From contig NZ_MXPU01000011.1 in NCBI RefSeq assembly GCF_002204185.1, forward strand, positions 124,001-188,000: a stretch of DNA of 64,000 nt. The letters run 5' to 3'. The position numbers and the translations under genes were made by a program. The DNA is from Rhizobium esperanzae (GTDB taxonomy: Bacteria > Pseudomonadota > Alphaproteobacteria > Rhizobiales > Rhizobiaceae). Below, piece after piece: positions 33,134 through 42,557 of this stretch; the stretch's first letter is position 1, and each line of letters opens with the position of its first letter. The notes under the pieces are model-generated. The model saw nothing but the letters and a program-made list of their open reading frames with translations, searched no databases and was not told where the DNA came from.

Positions 33134-34357
33134 CTACGCCACCTGCGTGCTGCGACGCTCCAAGCGGGCGGAGGCGGCGAAGACGAACAAGCCGAGGAAG
33201 GAGAGTGCCGCGCCGACATAGCCGGTTGCCGCAAACCCATAGCCCCAGGCGATGACGAGACCACCAAGCCAGGCGCCGATCGCGTTGGCGATGTTGAAGG
33301 CCGAATGGTTGGAAGCCGCCGCCAGCGTCTGAGCATCGGCAGCGACATCCATCAGCCGCGTCTGCAGCGCCGGCCCGGCGGCAAAGCCGCAGCCGACGAG
33401 GAAGACCGAGAGGCCGAGCATAAAGGGGTTGGCAGCAGTCAGCGAGAACGTGGTCAGCACGACGATATTATAGATGAGCGAGCCGCCGATCGTGCCGAGC
33501 AGCGACTTGTCGGCGAGCCACGAGCCGATGAAATTGCCGGCATTCATGCCGACGCCGAAGAGCACCAGCATGATCGGAACGGCGGTTTCCGGCAACATCG
33601 CCACCTTGGTCGTCGTCGAGGCGATATAGCTGAACATGGCAAACATGCCGCCATAACCGACGGCGGCGATGCCGAGTGTCAGCCAGACCTGAGGTCGGCG
33701 GAAGGCGCCGAGTTCGCGTGAGAAACTCGCTTCTTCGGAAACCCTGTCCTTCGGAACGTGGAACCAGATCAGCGCCACCGTCAGCAGGCCGACGACGCCG
33801 ACCGTCAGAAATGCCACCTGCCAGTCGAGCGATTGGCCGAAGAGCGTTGTTGCCGGCGTGCCGAGAAGGGTGGCCACTGTCAATCCGAGCATGACGCGCC
33901 CGACCGCGCGTGCCCGCCGATGTACCGGCACCATCGCGGCGGCGACCAGGGCCGCAACGCCAAAATAGGCGCCATGCGGCAGGCCGCTGACGAAGCGCAG
34001 CAGAGTGAAGGTCTCGAAGGTCGGGGCGACGGCGCTGAGAATGTTGCCGGCAGCAAAGACCAGCATCAGCGTCAACAGCAGCGTGCGGCGCGCAATCTTG
34101 GCGGCGAGCACGGCGATGACCGGTGCGCCGATGACGACCCCGAGCGCATAGGCGCTGATGACATAGCCGGCCTGCGGCGTCGTCACCGAGAAGGTTTCGG
34201 CGACATTGGGCAGCAGTCCCATGATGGCGAATTCGCCGGTGCCGATGCCGAAGCCGCCGCAGGCAAGCGCCAGTTGAACCAAGGCTACAGTCGCCGCCGA
34301 CGGCAGCTCGGCATCCGCCTGGATTTCGGCGGGTTCATTGATCGCGATCTGGCTCAC
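33134..34357 (-). CDS. MFS transporter, DHA1/AraJ-like
   Basis: 407 residues from GTG 34357, which has an excellent AAGGAGCTCTC site; the longer frame would start at a TTG without one. Twelve predicted membrane helices, with the DHA1 start GIGTGEFAIMGLLPNVAETF and the AraJ-type loop between helices 2 and 3. It is probably a sugar or drug exporter. It is divergent from the lipid kinase gene across a 286-bp AT-richer region (34358-34643) that holds a TGC-N3-GCA site near 34496. Confidence 0.88.
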   Translation of the reverse strand: MSQIAINEPAEIQADAELPSAATVALVQLALACGGFGIGTGEFAIMGLLPNVAETFSVTTPQAGYVISAYALGVVIGAPVIAVLAAKIARRTLLLTLMLVFAAGNILSAVAPTFETFTLLRFVSGLPHGAYFGVAALVAAAMVPVHRRARAVGRVMLGLTVATLLGTPATTLFGQSLDWQVAFLTVGVVGLLTVALIWFHVPKDRVSEEASFSRELGAFRRPQVWLTLGIAAVGYGGMFAMFSYIASTTTKVAMLPETAVPIMLVLFGVGMNAGNFIGSWLADKSLLGTIGGSLIYNIVVLTTFSLTAANPFMLGLSVFLVGCGFAAGPALQTRLMDVAADAQTLAAASNHSAFNIANAIGAWLGGLVIAWGYGFAATGYVGAALSFLGLFVFAASARLERRSTQVA

Positions 34358-34643
34358 GAGAGCTCCTTGAGACGGTTCTCTGCTTGGCAATGGCCCTGGC
34401 GCGGAGGCGGGCGATCGTTTGGAAGGATGTGGAGAGGTATTGGGAACCTCTATCTATCCGTGAGGTCCCCGCCGGGGTCGAGTGCATTTTTTGCAGTGCA
34501 GCGTCCTGTTATGTGCATATGTCTATTGCAATTTTTGCGTTTCTGGCTCTTCTGAGGAAAAGCAGCGGCGCTTGAAATCGCCGATGCCGCAACCATCTCA
34601 GGAGCAAGGCAGGAGCAGTTCCGCGCCGGAGAAGGGAGGCCTC

Positions 34644-35588
34644 ATGAAGCTTGTAGGCTTTTTCAATCGCGACGGCGGCACCTTCAGGACCACCGATATG
34701 CTGGCCTACGAGAAGAGGGCGGAGGCAGCTTTCCGCGAAGCGGGGCACGATTTCGACGCCATCGTCTTCTCCGGAAAGGAGATCATTCCCGCCATGGAGC
34801 GGGCGGCCAAGCGCGACGATATCGATGGCATCGTCGCGGGCGGCGGCGACGGCACGATTTCGGCGGCGGCATCGATCGCCTGGAAAAACGGCATTGCCCT
34901 CGGCGTCGTGCCTGCTGGCACCATGAACCTTTTTGCGCGCTCGCTGCGGGTGCCGCTCGATATCTGGCAGGCGCTCGACGTGCTTGCATCAGGCGAGATC
35001 GACAATGTCGATATCGCCAGCGCCAACGGCCGCCCGTTCATTCACCAGTTTTCCGCCGGCCTGCATGCCCGCATGGTGCGCTACCGCAACGCCTACAGCT
35101 ATCGCTCACGGCTGGGCAAGATCAGGGCGAGCACGAAGGCGGCTCTCGGCGTGATCTTCAACCCGCCCGAGTTCGAGGTCGAGTTCGAAGCGGCCGGCAG
35201 GCGCGAGCGCCGCAGGGTCTCGGCGGTCTCGGTTTCCAACAATCCCTTCGGCGAAAATGCGCTGCTTTATGCCGATAATCTCAGAAGCGGCGAGCTCGGC
35301 TTCTATACGGCAAATCCGCTGAAACCACTCGGTGTCGCCCGCCTCGCCATCGATATGCTACGCGGCAAGGTGCGCGAGAATGCCGATGTCATGGTGATGC
35401 ATCCGGCCGAAGTGCGCCTGCATTTCCCGAAGCTGCGCTCCAAGGCCAATTGTGTCATGGACGGCGAGCTGCTGCCGCTCGAACGCAATGTCTTGATCCG
35501 GCTGCACCCGGGTGAACTGAAGGTTCTCGTAAAGCAGGGCCTTGCCGCCCAGGTCAACGCGGACGAACGCCGCGAACCCGCGGCGTAA
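34644..35588 (+). CDS. Diacylglycerol kinase-family lipid kinase
   Basis: 314 residues from ATG 34644, with AAGGGAGG upstream. The catalytic domain (about 1-130) begins KLVGFFNRDGGTF and has the nucleotide loop GGGDGTISAAAS and the PAGTMNLFAR motif of the YegS/DAGK family. The C-terminal beta domain ends with CVMDGELLPLE. It phosphorylates diacylglycerol or a related lipid. It converges on the glutamine-synthetase-like gene with 12 bp between stops. Confidence 0.9.
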   Translation: MKLVGFFNRDGGTFRTTDMLAYEKRAEAAFREAGHDFDAIVFSGKEIIPAMERAAKRDDIDGIVAGGGDGTISAAASIAWKNGIALGVVPAGTMNLFARSLRVPLDIWQALDVLASGEIDNVDIASANGRPFIHQFSAGLHARMVRYRNAYSYRSRLGKIRASTKAALGVIFNPPEFEVEFEAAGRRERRRVSAVSVSNNPFGENALLYADNLRSGELGFYTANPLKPLGVARLAIDMLRGKVRENADVMVMHPAEVRLHFPKLRSKANCVMDGELLPLERNVLIRLHPGELKVLVKQGLAAQVNADERREPAA

Positions 35589-35600
35589 AAGCCGAAGGTT

Positions 35601-36950
35601 TTAGAGCCGTGGCAGATAGGTGCGATAGTCGAAATCGGAGACCGTGCGCAGATGCGCCAGCGCTTCCTTGCGTTTGGTGTCGCCGTAGAGCGCCTGATAG
35701 CGGCTGCCGAAGATATCGGCGACGAATGGCGAGGTGCGGAAGACCTCGACCGCGCTCAGGAAATCATGTGTCAGCCGCGTCGTATTGGCGGGCGTATGCG
35801 CGGGCGTCGTCTCCTCGCCGGGATCGAGGTCGCGGTCGAGCCCGGTGAGCATGCCGCCGAGGATCGCCGCCAGCAGCAAATAGGGATTGGCGTCGGCGCC
35901 GGCGACGCGGTGCTCGATGCGTGCGGCCGGTCCATCCTTGTCGGGGATCCGGATCGCCGTGCCGCGATGGCCGCTGCCCCAGGTCAGATCGACGGGCGCG
36001 AAGGAACCCGGCTGAAAGCGCCGGTAGGAATTGGCGAAAGGGGCGAAGATCAACTGCGCCTCGCGCATGCTGTCGAGCATGCCTGCGGTGACCGATTTCA
36101 GCAGCTTCGGCTCGCCGCCTTTGGCGTCGAGAATGTTACGGCCTTGTTCGTCGATGACGCTTACATGCACATGCAGGCCGGAACCGGCATGGTCGGTATA
36201 GGGCTTGGCCATGCAGGTCGATTTCAGCCCGTGGCGGCGCGCCGCCTGTTCGGCGATGCGCTTCAAATAGAGGCAGTCGTCGGCCGCCGCCAGCGCATTG
36301 GCGCGGTGCATGAGGTTGACCTCGAACTGACCGGGCCCGAATTCTGCTGTCGTCGCATCCGCCGGTAGCCCCTGCGCCTTCGCATAGGCCCTCAGCGTCT
36401 GCAGACAGGCGTCGAGCGCATCGACGGCGCTCATTTCGTAGAGCTGGAAACCGTTCGGTTTGCCGCGATAAGTGAGGCTTTCGGGCGGAGAAGGGTGTCC
36501 GGTCTCGCGCCAGTCTCCTGACATCACGTAGAATTCCAGCTCGGTCGCGACGACAGGCGTCAGTCCGCGCAGTCTGTAGCGCTCGACCACCGAGGCAAGG
36601 ATGGCGCGCGGATCCATGAAGCTCGGGCTGCCGTCGAATTCGCACATGGTGGCCAGCACCTGCATCGAGCCCTCCGGGGCCCAGGGCATCGGGGCGAGGC
36701 TGCGTCGGTCGGCAACGACCATGCCGTCGGGATCGCCGATCGTCAGCGACAGACCGGTGATATCGTCATTGTCGTCGCCCCAAATGTCGAGCGATTGCGT
36801 CGAGGTCGGCAGGCGGATGTCTCCGGCCCAGACCTTGTCCTCTGCGCCCGGCGGCAGCTGCTTGCCGCGCAACTCGCCGTTCATCCCGACGATCAGGATC
36901 TCGAAACGCGGGTCGCCACCGGCCTTGCCGTCCATCCTGTCGCTCGCCAT
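35601..36950 (-). CDS. Glutamine synthetase-like ligase (gamma-glutamylpolyamine synthetase type)
   Basis: 449 residues from ATG 36950; the frame extends to a TTG at 37010 without a good ribosome site. GS catalytic features are present: E/H metal ligands in ELEFYVM, AEFGPGQFEVNL and GSGLHVHVSV, and the WGSGHRGTAIRIP segment. Length and motifs fit the PuuA/GlnA3-type group that glutamylates amines rather than ammonia. It is divergent from a class III aminotransferase gene (84 bp), a pairing typical of putrescine or other polyamine catabolism (inference). Confidence 0.85.
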   Translation of the reverse strand: MASDRMDGKAGGDPRFEILIVGMNGELRGKQLPPGAEDKVWAGDIRLPTSTQSLDIWGDDNDDITGLSLTIGDPDGMVVADRRSLAPMPWAPEGSMQVLATMCEFDGSPSFMDPRAILASVVERYRLRGLTPVVATELEFYVMSGDWRETGHPSPPESLTYRGKPNGFQLYEMSAVDALDACLQTLRAYAKAQGLPADATTAEFGPGQFEVNLMHRANALAAADDCLYLKRIAEQAARRHGLKSTCMAKPYTDHAGSGLHVHVSVIDEQGRNILDAKGGEPKLLKSVTAGMLDSMREAQLIFAPFANSYRRFQPGSFAPVDLTWGSGHRGTAIRIPDKDGPAARIEHRVAGADANPYLLLAAILGGMLTGLDRDLDPGEETTPAHTPANTTRLTHDFLSAVEVFRTSPFVADIFGSRYQALYGDTKRKEALAHLRTVSDFDYRTYLPRL

Positions 36951-37033
36951 GGCCTTGAAAATCCTCCGGGACAAGGCCAAGCTCCTATCCCATCGACAGC
37001 AGCCTTTCAATCCGTGAGGGTCTTTTACCAGTC

Positions 37034-38401
37034 ATGCCCGATACTTACCCGCCCTCCAATCTTGCTGCGATCGACGCCGCGCACCATCTGCACCCCTTCG
37101 CCGACATGAAGAAGCTGAATGCCGAGGGAACGCGCATCATTCAGCGCGGCGAGGGCGTCTACATCTTCGATTGCCACGGCAGGAAATATCTTGATGGCTT
37201 CGCCGGTCTCTGGTGCGTCAATATCGGTTACGGCCGCAGGGAAATCGCTGAGGCCGTCGCAAGGCAGATGAATGAGCTGCCCTATTACAACACCTTCTTC
37301 GGCACGACCTCGACGCCGGCGACGCTGCTGGCGCAAAAGGTTACTTCCCATGCCGGCGAACGGTTCAACCATATCTTCTTCACCGGCTCCGGTTCGGAAG
37401 CGAACGACACCTGGTTCCGCATGGCCCGCGTCTATTGGAGCGCCGTCGGCAAGCCGTCGAAGAAGATCGTGATCGCCAGGAAGAACGGCTATCACGGCTC
37501 GACGGTTGCCGGCGCCAGCCTCGGCGGCATGAAATACATGCACGAGCAGGGCGACCTGCCGATCCCGGGGATCGTCCATATCGGCCAGCCCTATTGGTAT
37601 GGCGAGGGCGGCGATCTCTCACCCGCCGAATTCGGTCTCAAGGTGGCCCGAGAGCTGGAAGCGAAGATCGACGAGCTCGGCGAGGAGAATGTCGCCGCCT
37701 TCGTTGCCGAGCCCGTGCAGGGCGCTGCCGGCGTCATCATCCCGCCGGAGACCTATTGGCCGGAGATCGACCGCATCTGCAAGGCGCGCAATATTCTGCT
37801 GGTGACCGACGAGGTGATCTGCGGTTTCGGCCGTCTCGGCGCCTGGTTCGGCCATCTGCATTTCGGCGTTGAGCCGGATCTCGCGCCGATCGCCAAGGGG
37901 CTTTCCTCCGGCTATTTGCCGATCGGCGGCGTGCTCGTCAGCGGCCGCATTGCCGACGTGCTGATCAACGAGGTCGGTGACTTCAATCACGGCTTCACCT
38001 ATTCCGGCCACCCGGTCTGCGCCGCCGCCGCCCTCGAAAACCTGCGCATCATCGAGGAGGAAAGACTGGTCGAGCGCGTGCGCGACGATATCGGTCCCTA
38101 TTTCGGCAGGGCCTGGGCCGCGCTCGCCGAACACGATCTTGTCGGCGAGGCAGTCACTATCGGCCTCATGGGCGGCCTTCAGCTTGCTGCCGACAAGAGC
38201 ACGCGCACTCGCTTCGACAAGCCCGATCAGATCGGCGCGCTGGTGCGCAACCACGCACTGGCGAACGGCCTGGTGCTGCGCGCCACCGGCGACCGTATGC
38301 TCGCCTCGCCCCCGCTTGTCATCAGCCACGCTGAGGTGGACGAGATGGCGAGGATTACCAGGTTAGCGCTGGACCTGGCCTGGAGGGAGCTGAAATCCTG
38401 A
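37034..38401 (+). CDS. Class III (omega) aminotransferase, probably polyamine-pyruvate type
   Basis: 455 residues. PLP fold type I, class III: TGSGSEAND cofactor loop, EPVQGAAGVIIPP, LLVTDEVICGFGRLG, and the Schiff-base Lys288 in PIAKGLSSGYLPIGG. Its closest known relatives move an amino group from putrescine, beta-alanine or similar to pyruvate. The divergent GS-like gene supports amine use as a nitrogen source. Its last 39 bp overlap the convergent rgtA-like gene. Confidence 0.88.
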   Translation: MPDTYPPSNLAAIDAAHHLHPFADMKKLNAEGTRIIQRGEGVYIFDCHGRKYLDGFAGLWCVNIGYGRREIAEAVARQMNELPYYNTFFGTTSTPATLLAQKVTSHAGERFNHIFFTGSGSEANDTWFRMARVYWSAVGKPSKKIVIARKNGYHGSTVAGASLGGMKYMHEQGDLPIPGIVHIGQPYWYGEGGDLSPAEFGLKVARELEAKIDELGEENVAAFVAEPVQGAAGVIIPPETYWPEIDRICKARNILLVTDEVICGFGRLGAWFGHLHFGVEPDLAPIAKGLSSGYLPIGGVLVSGRIADVLINEVGDFNHGFTYSGHPVCAAAALENLRIIEEERLVERVRDDIGPYFGRAWAALAEHDLVGEAVTIGLMGGLQLAADKSTRTRFDKPDQIGALVRNHALANGLVLRATGDRMLASPPLVISHAEVDEMARITRLALDLAWRELKS

Positions 38402-39892
38402 TCGTTCAGCCGGCTGGTTGATCCAGGCATAGCCGAAGCGATAGCTGTCCTTGCCGCGGCCGTAGAAATAGGGAACGTCGATCACCGACGTTTCAGGCGC
38501 GGAGGCGCCGAGATTGGCCTGGAGCCATTGAACCATATCAGGCGGGAGCGCTTCGCTGCCTCCCTTCGGCGGTATCAGCCAGACGAGGAGAAGCGGTCGC
38601 CGGCCGGTCAGATCCGGGTGGAAGCCGGGATAATCCGCAGAGAGGACCGGTACCCCGGGAATATCCTGCCTGAGATTGCCAGCAAGAAGGCTGTCGCCGG
38701 CAAGGATTGCCGCCGGTTCCGCCTGTTGACGCAGGTTTTTCAGCATCGTGGCATAGGGCCTGTTCAATCGTTCGTAGTGCCCTGAGAATCTCGCGCTCGC
38801 CACGCTGCCGTAAAGGGCGGCCGGCACGCCGATCATGATGACGGCAACGATGGGCAGGAAACGCCGGAAAGCCCTGTCGGTCTCCACGCCCGCCGCCTCA
38901 ATCTTCAAGCAGAGATAGAGCGGCACGATGAAGAGCATCGGCACCAGCCAGCGATCCTTGATGCCGGCCGCGCCGCCGAAGACGATCAAAAACAAAATGC
39001 CGATGACGAAGACGAGCATCATCCGCTCGAGAAGACCAGTCCATTCCGATCTGGCGGCGCGCGCCGAGCGAAGCTTCTTGCCGAAGACGGCCGCAAACAC
39101 GGCCACGGTCAATCCGGCGAAGCTGATGACGGCGAGAGCGAGCGAGCCGATGCCCATAGCGACCTGCATGGGATAACTCGCACGGCCGCTCGCGGTCATC
39201 TTCTCCAGCGTGCGCGCGGTTGCGAAATCGAGATTGTCCTTCAGCCAGAAGAGATGCGGCAGGATGATGACGAGCGCCACGACCGCGGTCAGCGCCAGCC
39301 GCCGGTCGAAGATCCGCTGCCGCAGGCGTGCATCCGCCGACGCGGCAATCAGGGCCGCCGCCGGCAGGATGGCGAAATTATACTTGGCAAGCAGGCCGAA
39401 ACCGATGCCGATTCCCGCGATCAGATAGGAGGCGAGGCTCGGCTGTTTCAGACTGCGAACGAAGCCGTAGAAGAACAGGCTGGCAGAAAAGAAGACCGCG
39501 ACTGTGTGTGTCAGATCCCGTTGCATCTCGAAAACCGTCTGCGGGATCGTCAGCAGCCCGAGCGTTGCGATCGCCACAAGCGCCTTGTCGCGCAGGACGA
39601 GGCGCGCCGTCAGGCCGTACAGCAGATAAGAGCTGAACAACAGAAGGTTCTTGACGACGGACAGGGCAGCCAGCGAAACGCCTGTAAACTGGAAGACAGT
39701 ATATTGCAGCCAGTTGTAAAATGGCGGCTGCGGGCCGTAACCGGCGGCGAGCCATTGCGAGCGGAAAACCTGTTCGGCCTCATCGAGATCGAGCGAATGT
39801 GAGGTCGCAAGCCGGACGCCAACCTGAAGCAGAAAATAGGCGGCCAGCAGGACGAAAATCCACCTGACGTCGCGAAGGCGGGTCTCGCTCAT
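38363..39892 (-). CDS. rgtA: ArnT-like galacturonosyltransferase, RgtA-like
   Basis: 509 residues, about 11-12 membrane helices and a periplasmic C-terminal domain. The catalytic acidic motif LDLDEAEQ (periplasmic loop 1) and PQPPFYNW are shared by all three copies here. The family takes a sugar from a polyprenyl phosphate and puts it on lipopolysaccharide. In R. leguminosarum, RgtA, RgtB and RgtC add galacturonic acid to Kdo and mannose of the inner core. The A/B/C assignment follows the gene order I recall (A-B-E-C), not direct evidence. It starts immediately after the stop of the next copy. Confidence 0.75.
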   Translation of the reverse strand: MSETRLRDVRWIFVLLAAYFLLQVGVRLATSHSLDLDEAEQVFRSQWLAAGYGPQPPFYNWLQYTVFQFTGVSLAALSVVKNLLLFSSYLLYGLTARLVLRDKALVAIATLGLLTIPQTVFEMQRDLTHTVAVFFSASLFFYGFVRSLKQPSLASYLIAGIGIGFGLLAKYNFAILPAAALIAASADARLRQRIFDRRLALTAVVALVIILPHLFWLKDNLDFATARTLEKMTASGRASYPMQVAMGIGSLALAVISFAGLTVAVFAAVFGKKLRSARAARSEWTGLLERMMLVFVIGILFLIVFGGAAGIKDRWLVPMLFIVPLYLCLKIEAAGVETDRAFRRFLPIVAVIMIGVPAALYGSVASARFSGHYERLNRPYATMLKNLRQQAEPAAILAGDSLLAGNLRQDIPGVPVLSADYPGFHPDLTGRRPLLLVWLIPPKGGSEALPPDMVQWLQANLGASAPETSVIDVPYFYGRGKDSYRFGYAWINQPAERSGFQLPPGQVQR

Positions 39893-41395
39893 CTATCTCG
39901 CTCCTGGCCGAACCCAAGCATAGCCGAGTGCGAAATTATCGCCCTGGCGGCCGAAATGATAGGGAAGCGACAAGGCGCCGATCTCCTGCGGCATGATATC
40001 GGCTGCCGCCAGCGCTGATGAAAATCGCTCCGGCATGACCGCATCGGCAGCTGTTGCCGTCTTCTTGCCGCGCCAGACGATGAGCACTGGTCCGCCTGTT
40101 GTCGCATAGGCCGGAATGCCGGGTGCGGGGAAATCCGGGATCACCACGGGCACGTCGGGAAGCTGCAGGCGCATGTTGCCGCCGACATAGGTATCCGAGG
40201 CAATCACCAGCGCGGGCTCGGCCTGTCGCGTCATATCGCGCACGAGATCCGCCATCGGCACATTCGGCCTGCTGTAGGTGCCGATCAGCCCGGCGCCGAC
40301 GACGCGGAAGCCGAGCGCGACCAGGACGCAGGCCATCAGCACCGGCACGACGGGCCGGAAGCGGCGCAATCCGGCGGAAAGGTCGAGTCCGGCCGCCTGC
40401 ATCTTTGCCAGGAAGTAGATCGGCAGCACCAGCAGGAACGGGTCGAGCCAGCGTTCACGCACCGTCGTGGAGCCGGTGAACAGCACGATCAGAAGGATGC
40501 CGGCGAGGCTCGCGAGCATCATTCGCTCCAGCATCCCCGTCCAGCGGTTTCCGGACAAGAGCGCCCGGAGGAAATCCCGGCGGAAGGCGGCGGCGAAAAT
40601 GGCGACGGGCAGCGCTGCAAAGGCGATGATGGCGATGAGAAAGGCAAGAATGCCCTTGCCGATTCGCAAGGCGCCGGCCGGTTCATTGCCGGCGGCCATC
40701 TTGACCAGAGTATCGGAGGAGGCGAATTCGAGGTTGCTCCGCAGCCAGATCGCGTGCGGCAGCACGATAATGAGCGCGATGACGATCGCTGCCAGGATAC
40801 GCCAGTCCAGTGCCCGGCGCCGCCACTCGGCATCGGGCAGGATGGCGAGCAGCGCCACGACGGGCATCAGCGCGAAATTATATTTCGAGATCAGCCCGAT
40901 GCCTGTGGCGAGCCCGAGCAGGAGGTAGCTGCCGATGCCGGGCCGCTCGAGCGTGCGGAAGAAGCCATAGAGGAAGAGCGAACTTGCAAAGAGCAGCGCC
41001 GTCGTGTGGGTCAGATCCTGCTGCGCCATATAGGAGACCTGGGGCAGGGTGATCAGCGCCATCATCCCGACGGCGGCAAGCTTCTGGTCCTTCAGTGCCT
41101 CGCGCCCGGCAAGGCCGTAAAAGAGGTAACACAGGAAGAGCAGGATGTTCTTCGGGATGATAAGCGCGCCCATCGACAAGCCGGTCACCGAAACGACGGC
41201 ATATTGCATCCAGTTGTAGAAGGGCGGCTGCGGACCGTAGCCCGCCAGCAGATATTGCGAGAAGAAGGACTGCTCGGCCTCGTCGAGTTCCAGCGCGTGC
41301 GGAAGCGCGAGCCTGAGCGCGATGTTCAGCACGAAATAGGCTGCAAGCAGCAGCGCCGCGGTTCTGATCGTCCTCGTCGCGCGGTCCAGCATCAT
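39893..41395 (-). CDS. rgtB: ArnT-like galacturonosyltransferase, RgtB-like
   Basis: 500 residues with the same plan as its neighbours: LELDEAEQSFFSQYLLAGYG and PQPPFYNWMQY in the first periplasmic loop, then about eleven helices and a C-terminal periplasmic domain ending SLPYHFGRQGDNFALGYAWV. It sits 9 bp after the rgtE-like gene and is followed directly by the rgtA-like gene, so the three are one operon. In R. leguminosarum RgtB adds the second galacturonic acid to the outer Kdo. The letter rests on order. Confidence 0.75.
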   Translation of the reverse strand: MMLDRATRTIRTAALLLAAYFVLNIALRLALPHALELDEAEQSFFSQYLLAGYGPQPPFYNWMQYAVVSVTGLSMGALIIPKNILLFLCYLFYGLAGREALKDQKLAAVGMMALITLPQVSYMAQQDLTHTTALLFASSLFLYGFFRTLERPGIGSYLLLGLATGIGLISKYNFALMPVVALLAILPDAEWRRRALDWRILAAIVIALIIVLPHAIWLRSNLEFASSDTLVKMAAGNEPAGALRIGKGILAFLIAIIAFAALPVAIFAAAFRRDFLRALLSGNRWTGMLERMMLASLAGILLIVLFTGSTTVRERWLDPFLLVLPIYFLAKMQAAGLDLSAGLRRFRPVVPVLMACVLVALGFRVVGAGLIGTYSRPNVPMADLVRDMTRQAEPALVIASDTYVGGNMRLQLPDVPVVIPDFPAPGIPAYATTGGPVLIVWRGKKTATAADAVMPERFSSALAAADIMPQEIGALSLPYHFGRQGDNFALGYAWVRPGAR

Positions 41396-41404
41396 GCTGC
41401 CGGC

Positions 41405-42421
41405 TTACGGTTGGCTTTGATCGTCGAAGATCTGCCGCACGATATAGTTCGGGGAGGCGTCGTCACGATAATAGGTACGCGCGATCATTTCCGCCAGAAT
41501 GCCGGTGGTGATCATCTGCACCGACGAAAGGAGGAGAACGACCCCGACCATCAGCATGGGTCTGGTGCCGATATCGTTGCCCAGAATGAACTTGTCGAAG
41601 CCGAGATAGAGCAGGATCAATATGGCAACCGCGCCGAGACCGAGACCGAGCGAGCCGAAGAAATGGCCGGGCCTTGCCTTGTAGCGCATGAAGAACATGA
41701 CCGACAACAGGTCGAGGATGACGCGGAAGGTGCGCGAAATGCCGTACTTCGAAACGCCGTGCTCGCGAGCATGGTGGGTGACGGCCATCTCGCCGATGCG
41801 CGAGCTCGGGACGACACCGGCCACCCAGGCCGGGATGAAGCGGTGCATTTCGCCCATCAGCTTCACCTGCTTGATGATCGAGGCACGGTAGATCTTCAGG
41901 CTGCAGCCGTAATCATGGAGCTTGACGCCGGTGATGCGGCCGATCAGGTAGTTGGCGCACCAGGAGGGTATCTTGCGCAGGAACAGACCGTCCTTGCGGT
42001 TCTTGCGCCAGCCGACCAGGAGGTCGAGTTGGCGCCGCTCCAGCTCGGAGACCATCGCAGGAATGTCCTTCGGATCATTCTGCAGGTCGCCGTCCATCGT
42101 CGCGATCAGGCGGCCCTGGGCGGTATCGATGCCGGCCTGCATGGCGGCGGTCTGGCCGAAGTTGCGCTGCAGCTCGACAATCCGGAGCGCCAGACCCTCG
42201 CGTCCGACGAATTTGCGGGCGTTGACGAGCGTCGCATCCGTGCTGCCGTCGTCGACGAGGATCAGTTCCCAGCGATGCGGATACTCGGCCATCGCCGCAA
42301 CGATGCGCTCGACCAGCGGGCCGACGCTTTCCTCTTCGTTGAAAACGGGCACGACCAGCGACAGCTCAAGCGATTGTACCGGATCATTCGTGCCGCGAAT
42401 GGGCTCTACCGTTGTCTGCAA
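41405..42421 (-). CDS. rgtE: Polyprenyl-phosphate sugar synthase (GT2), RgtE-like
   Basis: 338 residues. A cytosolic GT2 domain (about 20-240: LVVPVFNEEESV, LVDDGSTDATL, MDGDLQNDP) is followed by two C-terminal membrane helices, as in ArnC/DPM1. RgtE of R. leguminosarum makes dodecaprenyl-phosphate galacturonic acid, the donor for the Rgt transferases, and this gene is embedded among three of them. The start is a TTG at 42421 with GGAG eight bases upstream; an ATG seven bases earlier is out of frame and soon stops. Confidence 0.82.
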   Translation of the reverse strand: MQTTVEPIRGTNDPVQSLELSLVVPVFNEEESVGPLVERIVAAMAEYPHRWELILVDDGSTDATLVNARKFVGREGLALRIVELQRNFGQTAAMQAGIDTAQGRLIATMDGDLQNDPKDIPAMVSELERRQLDLLVGWRKNRKDGLFLRKIPSWCANYLIGRITGVKLHDYGCSLKIYRASIIKQVKLMGEMHRFIPAWVAGVVPSSRIGEMAVTHHAREHGVSKYGISRTFRVILDLLSVMFFMRYKARPGHFFGSLGLGLGAVAILILLYLGFDKFILGNDIGTRPMLMVGVVLLLSSVQMITTGILAEMIARTYYRDDASPNYIVRQIFDDQSQP

Positions 42422-42557
42422 CTTTGCATCTCCAAAAGGCCGAGCGGCCTTGCAATCTTACTGCCGCCGCCGCGCTTGCGGAAGGCTACTACATGAAGTG
42501 TCCGCCCGTTGCCAGCGGGCAATGCCGCTTTCCCGCAATCGGCCGACTTGCCGAAAC

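Noticed and set aside
40754..42496. A 580-codon plus-strand frame across the rgt-like genes
   Set aside because: It spans the ends of two convincing minus-strand genes and their junction, so it cannot be a real gene; composition is shadow-like.
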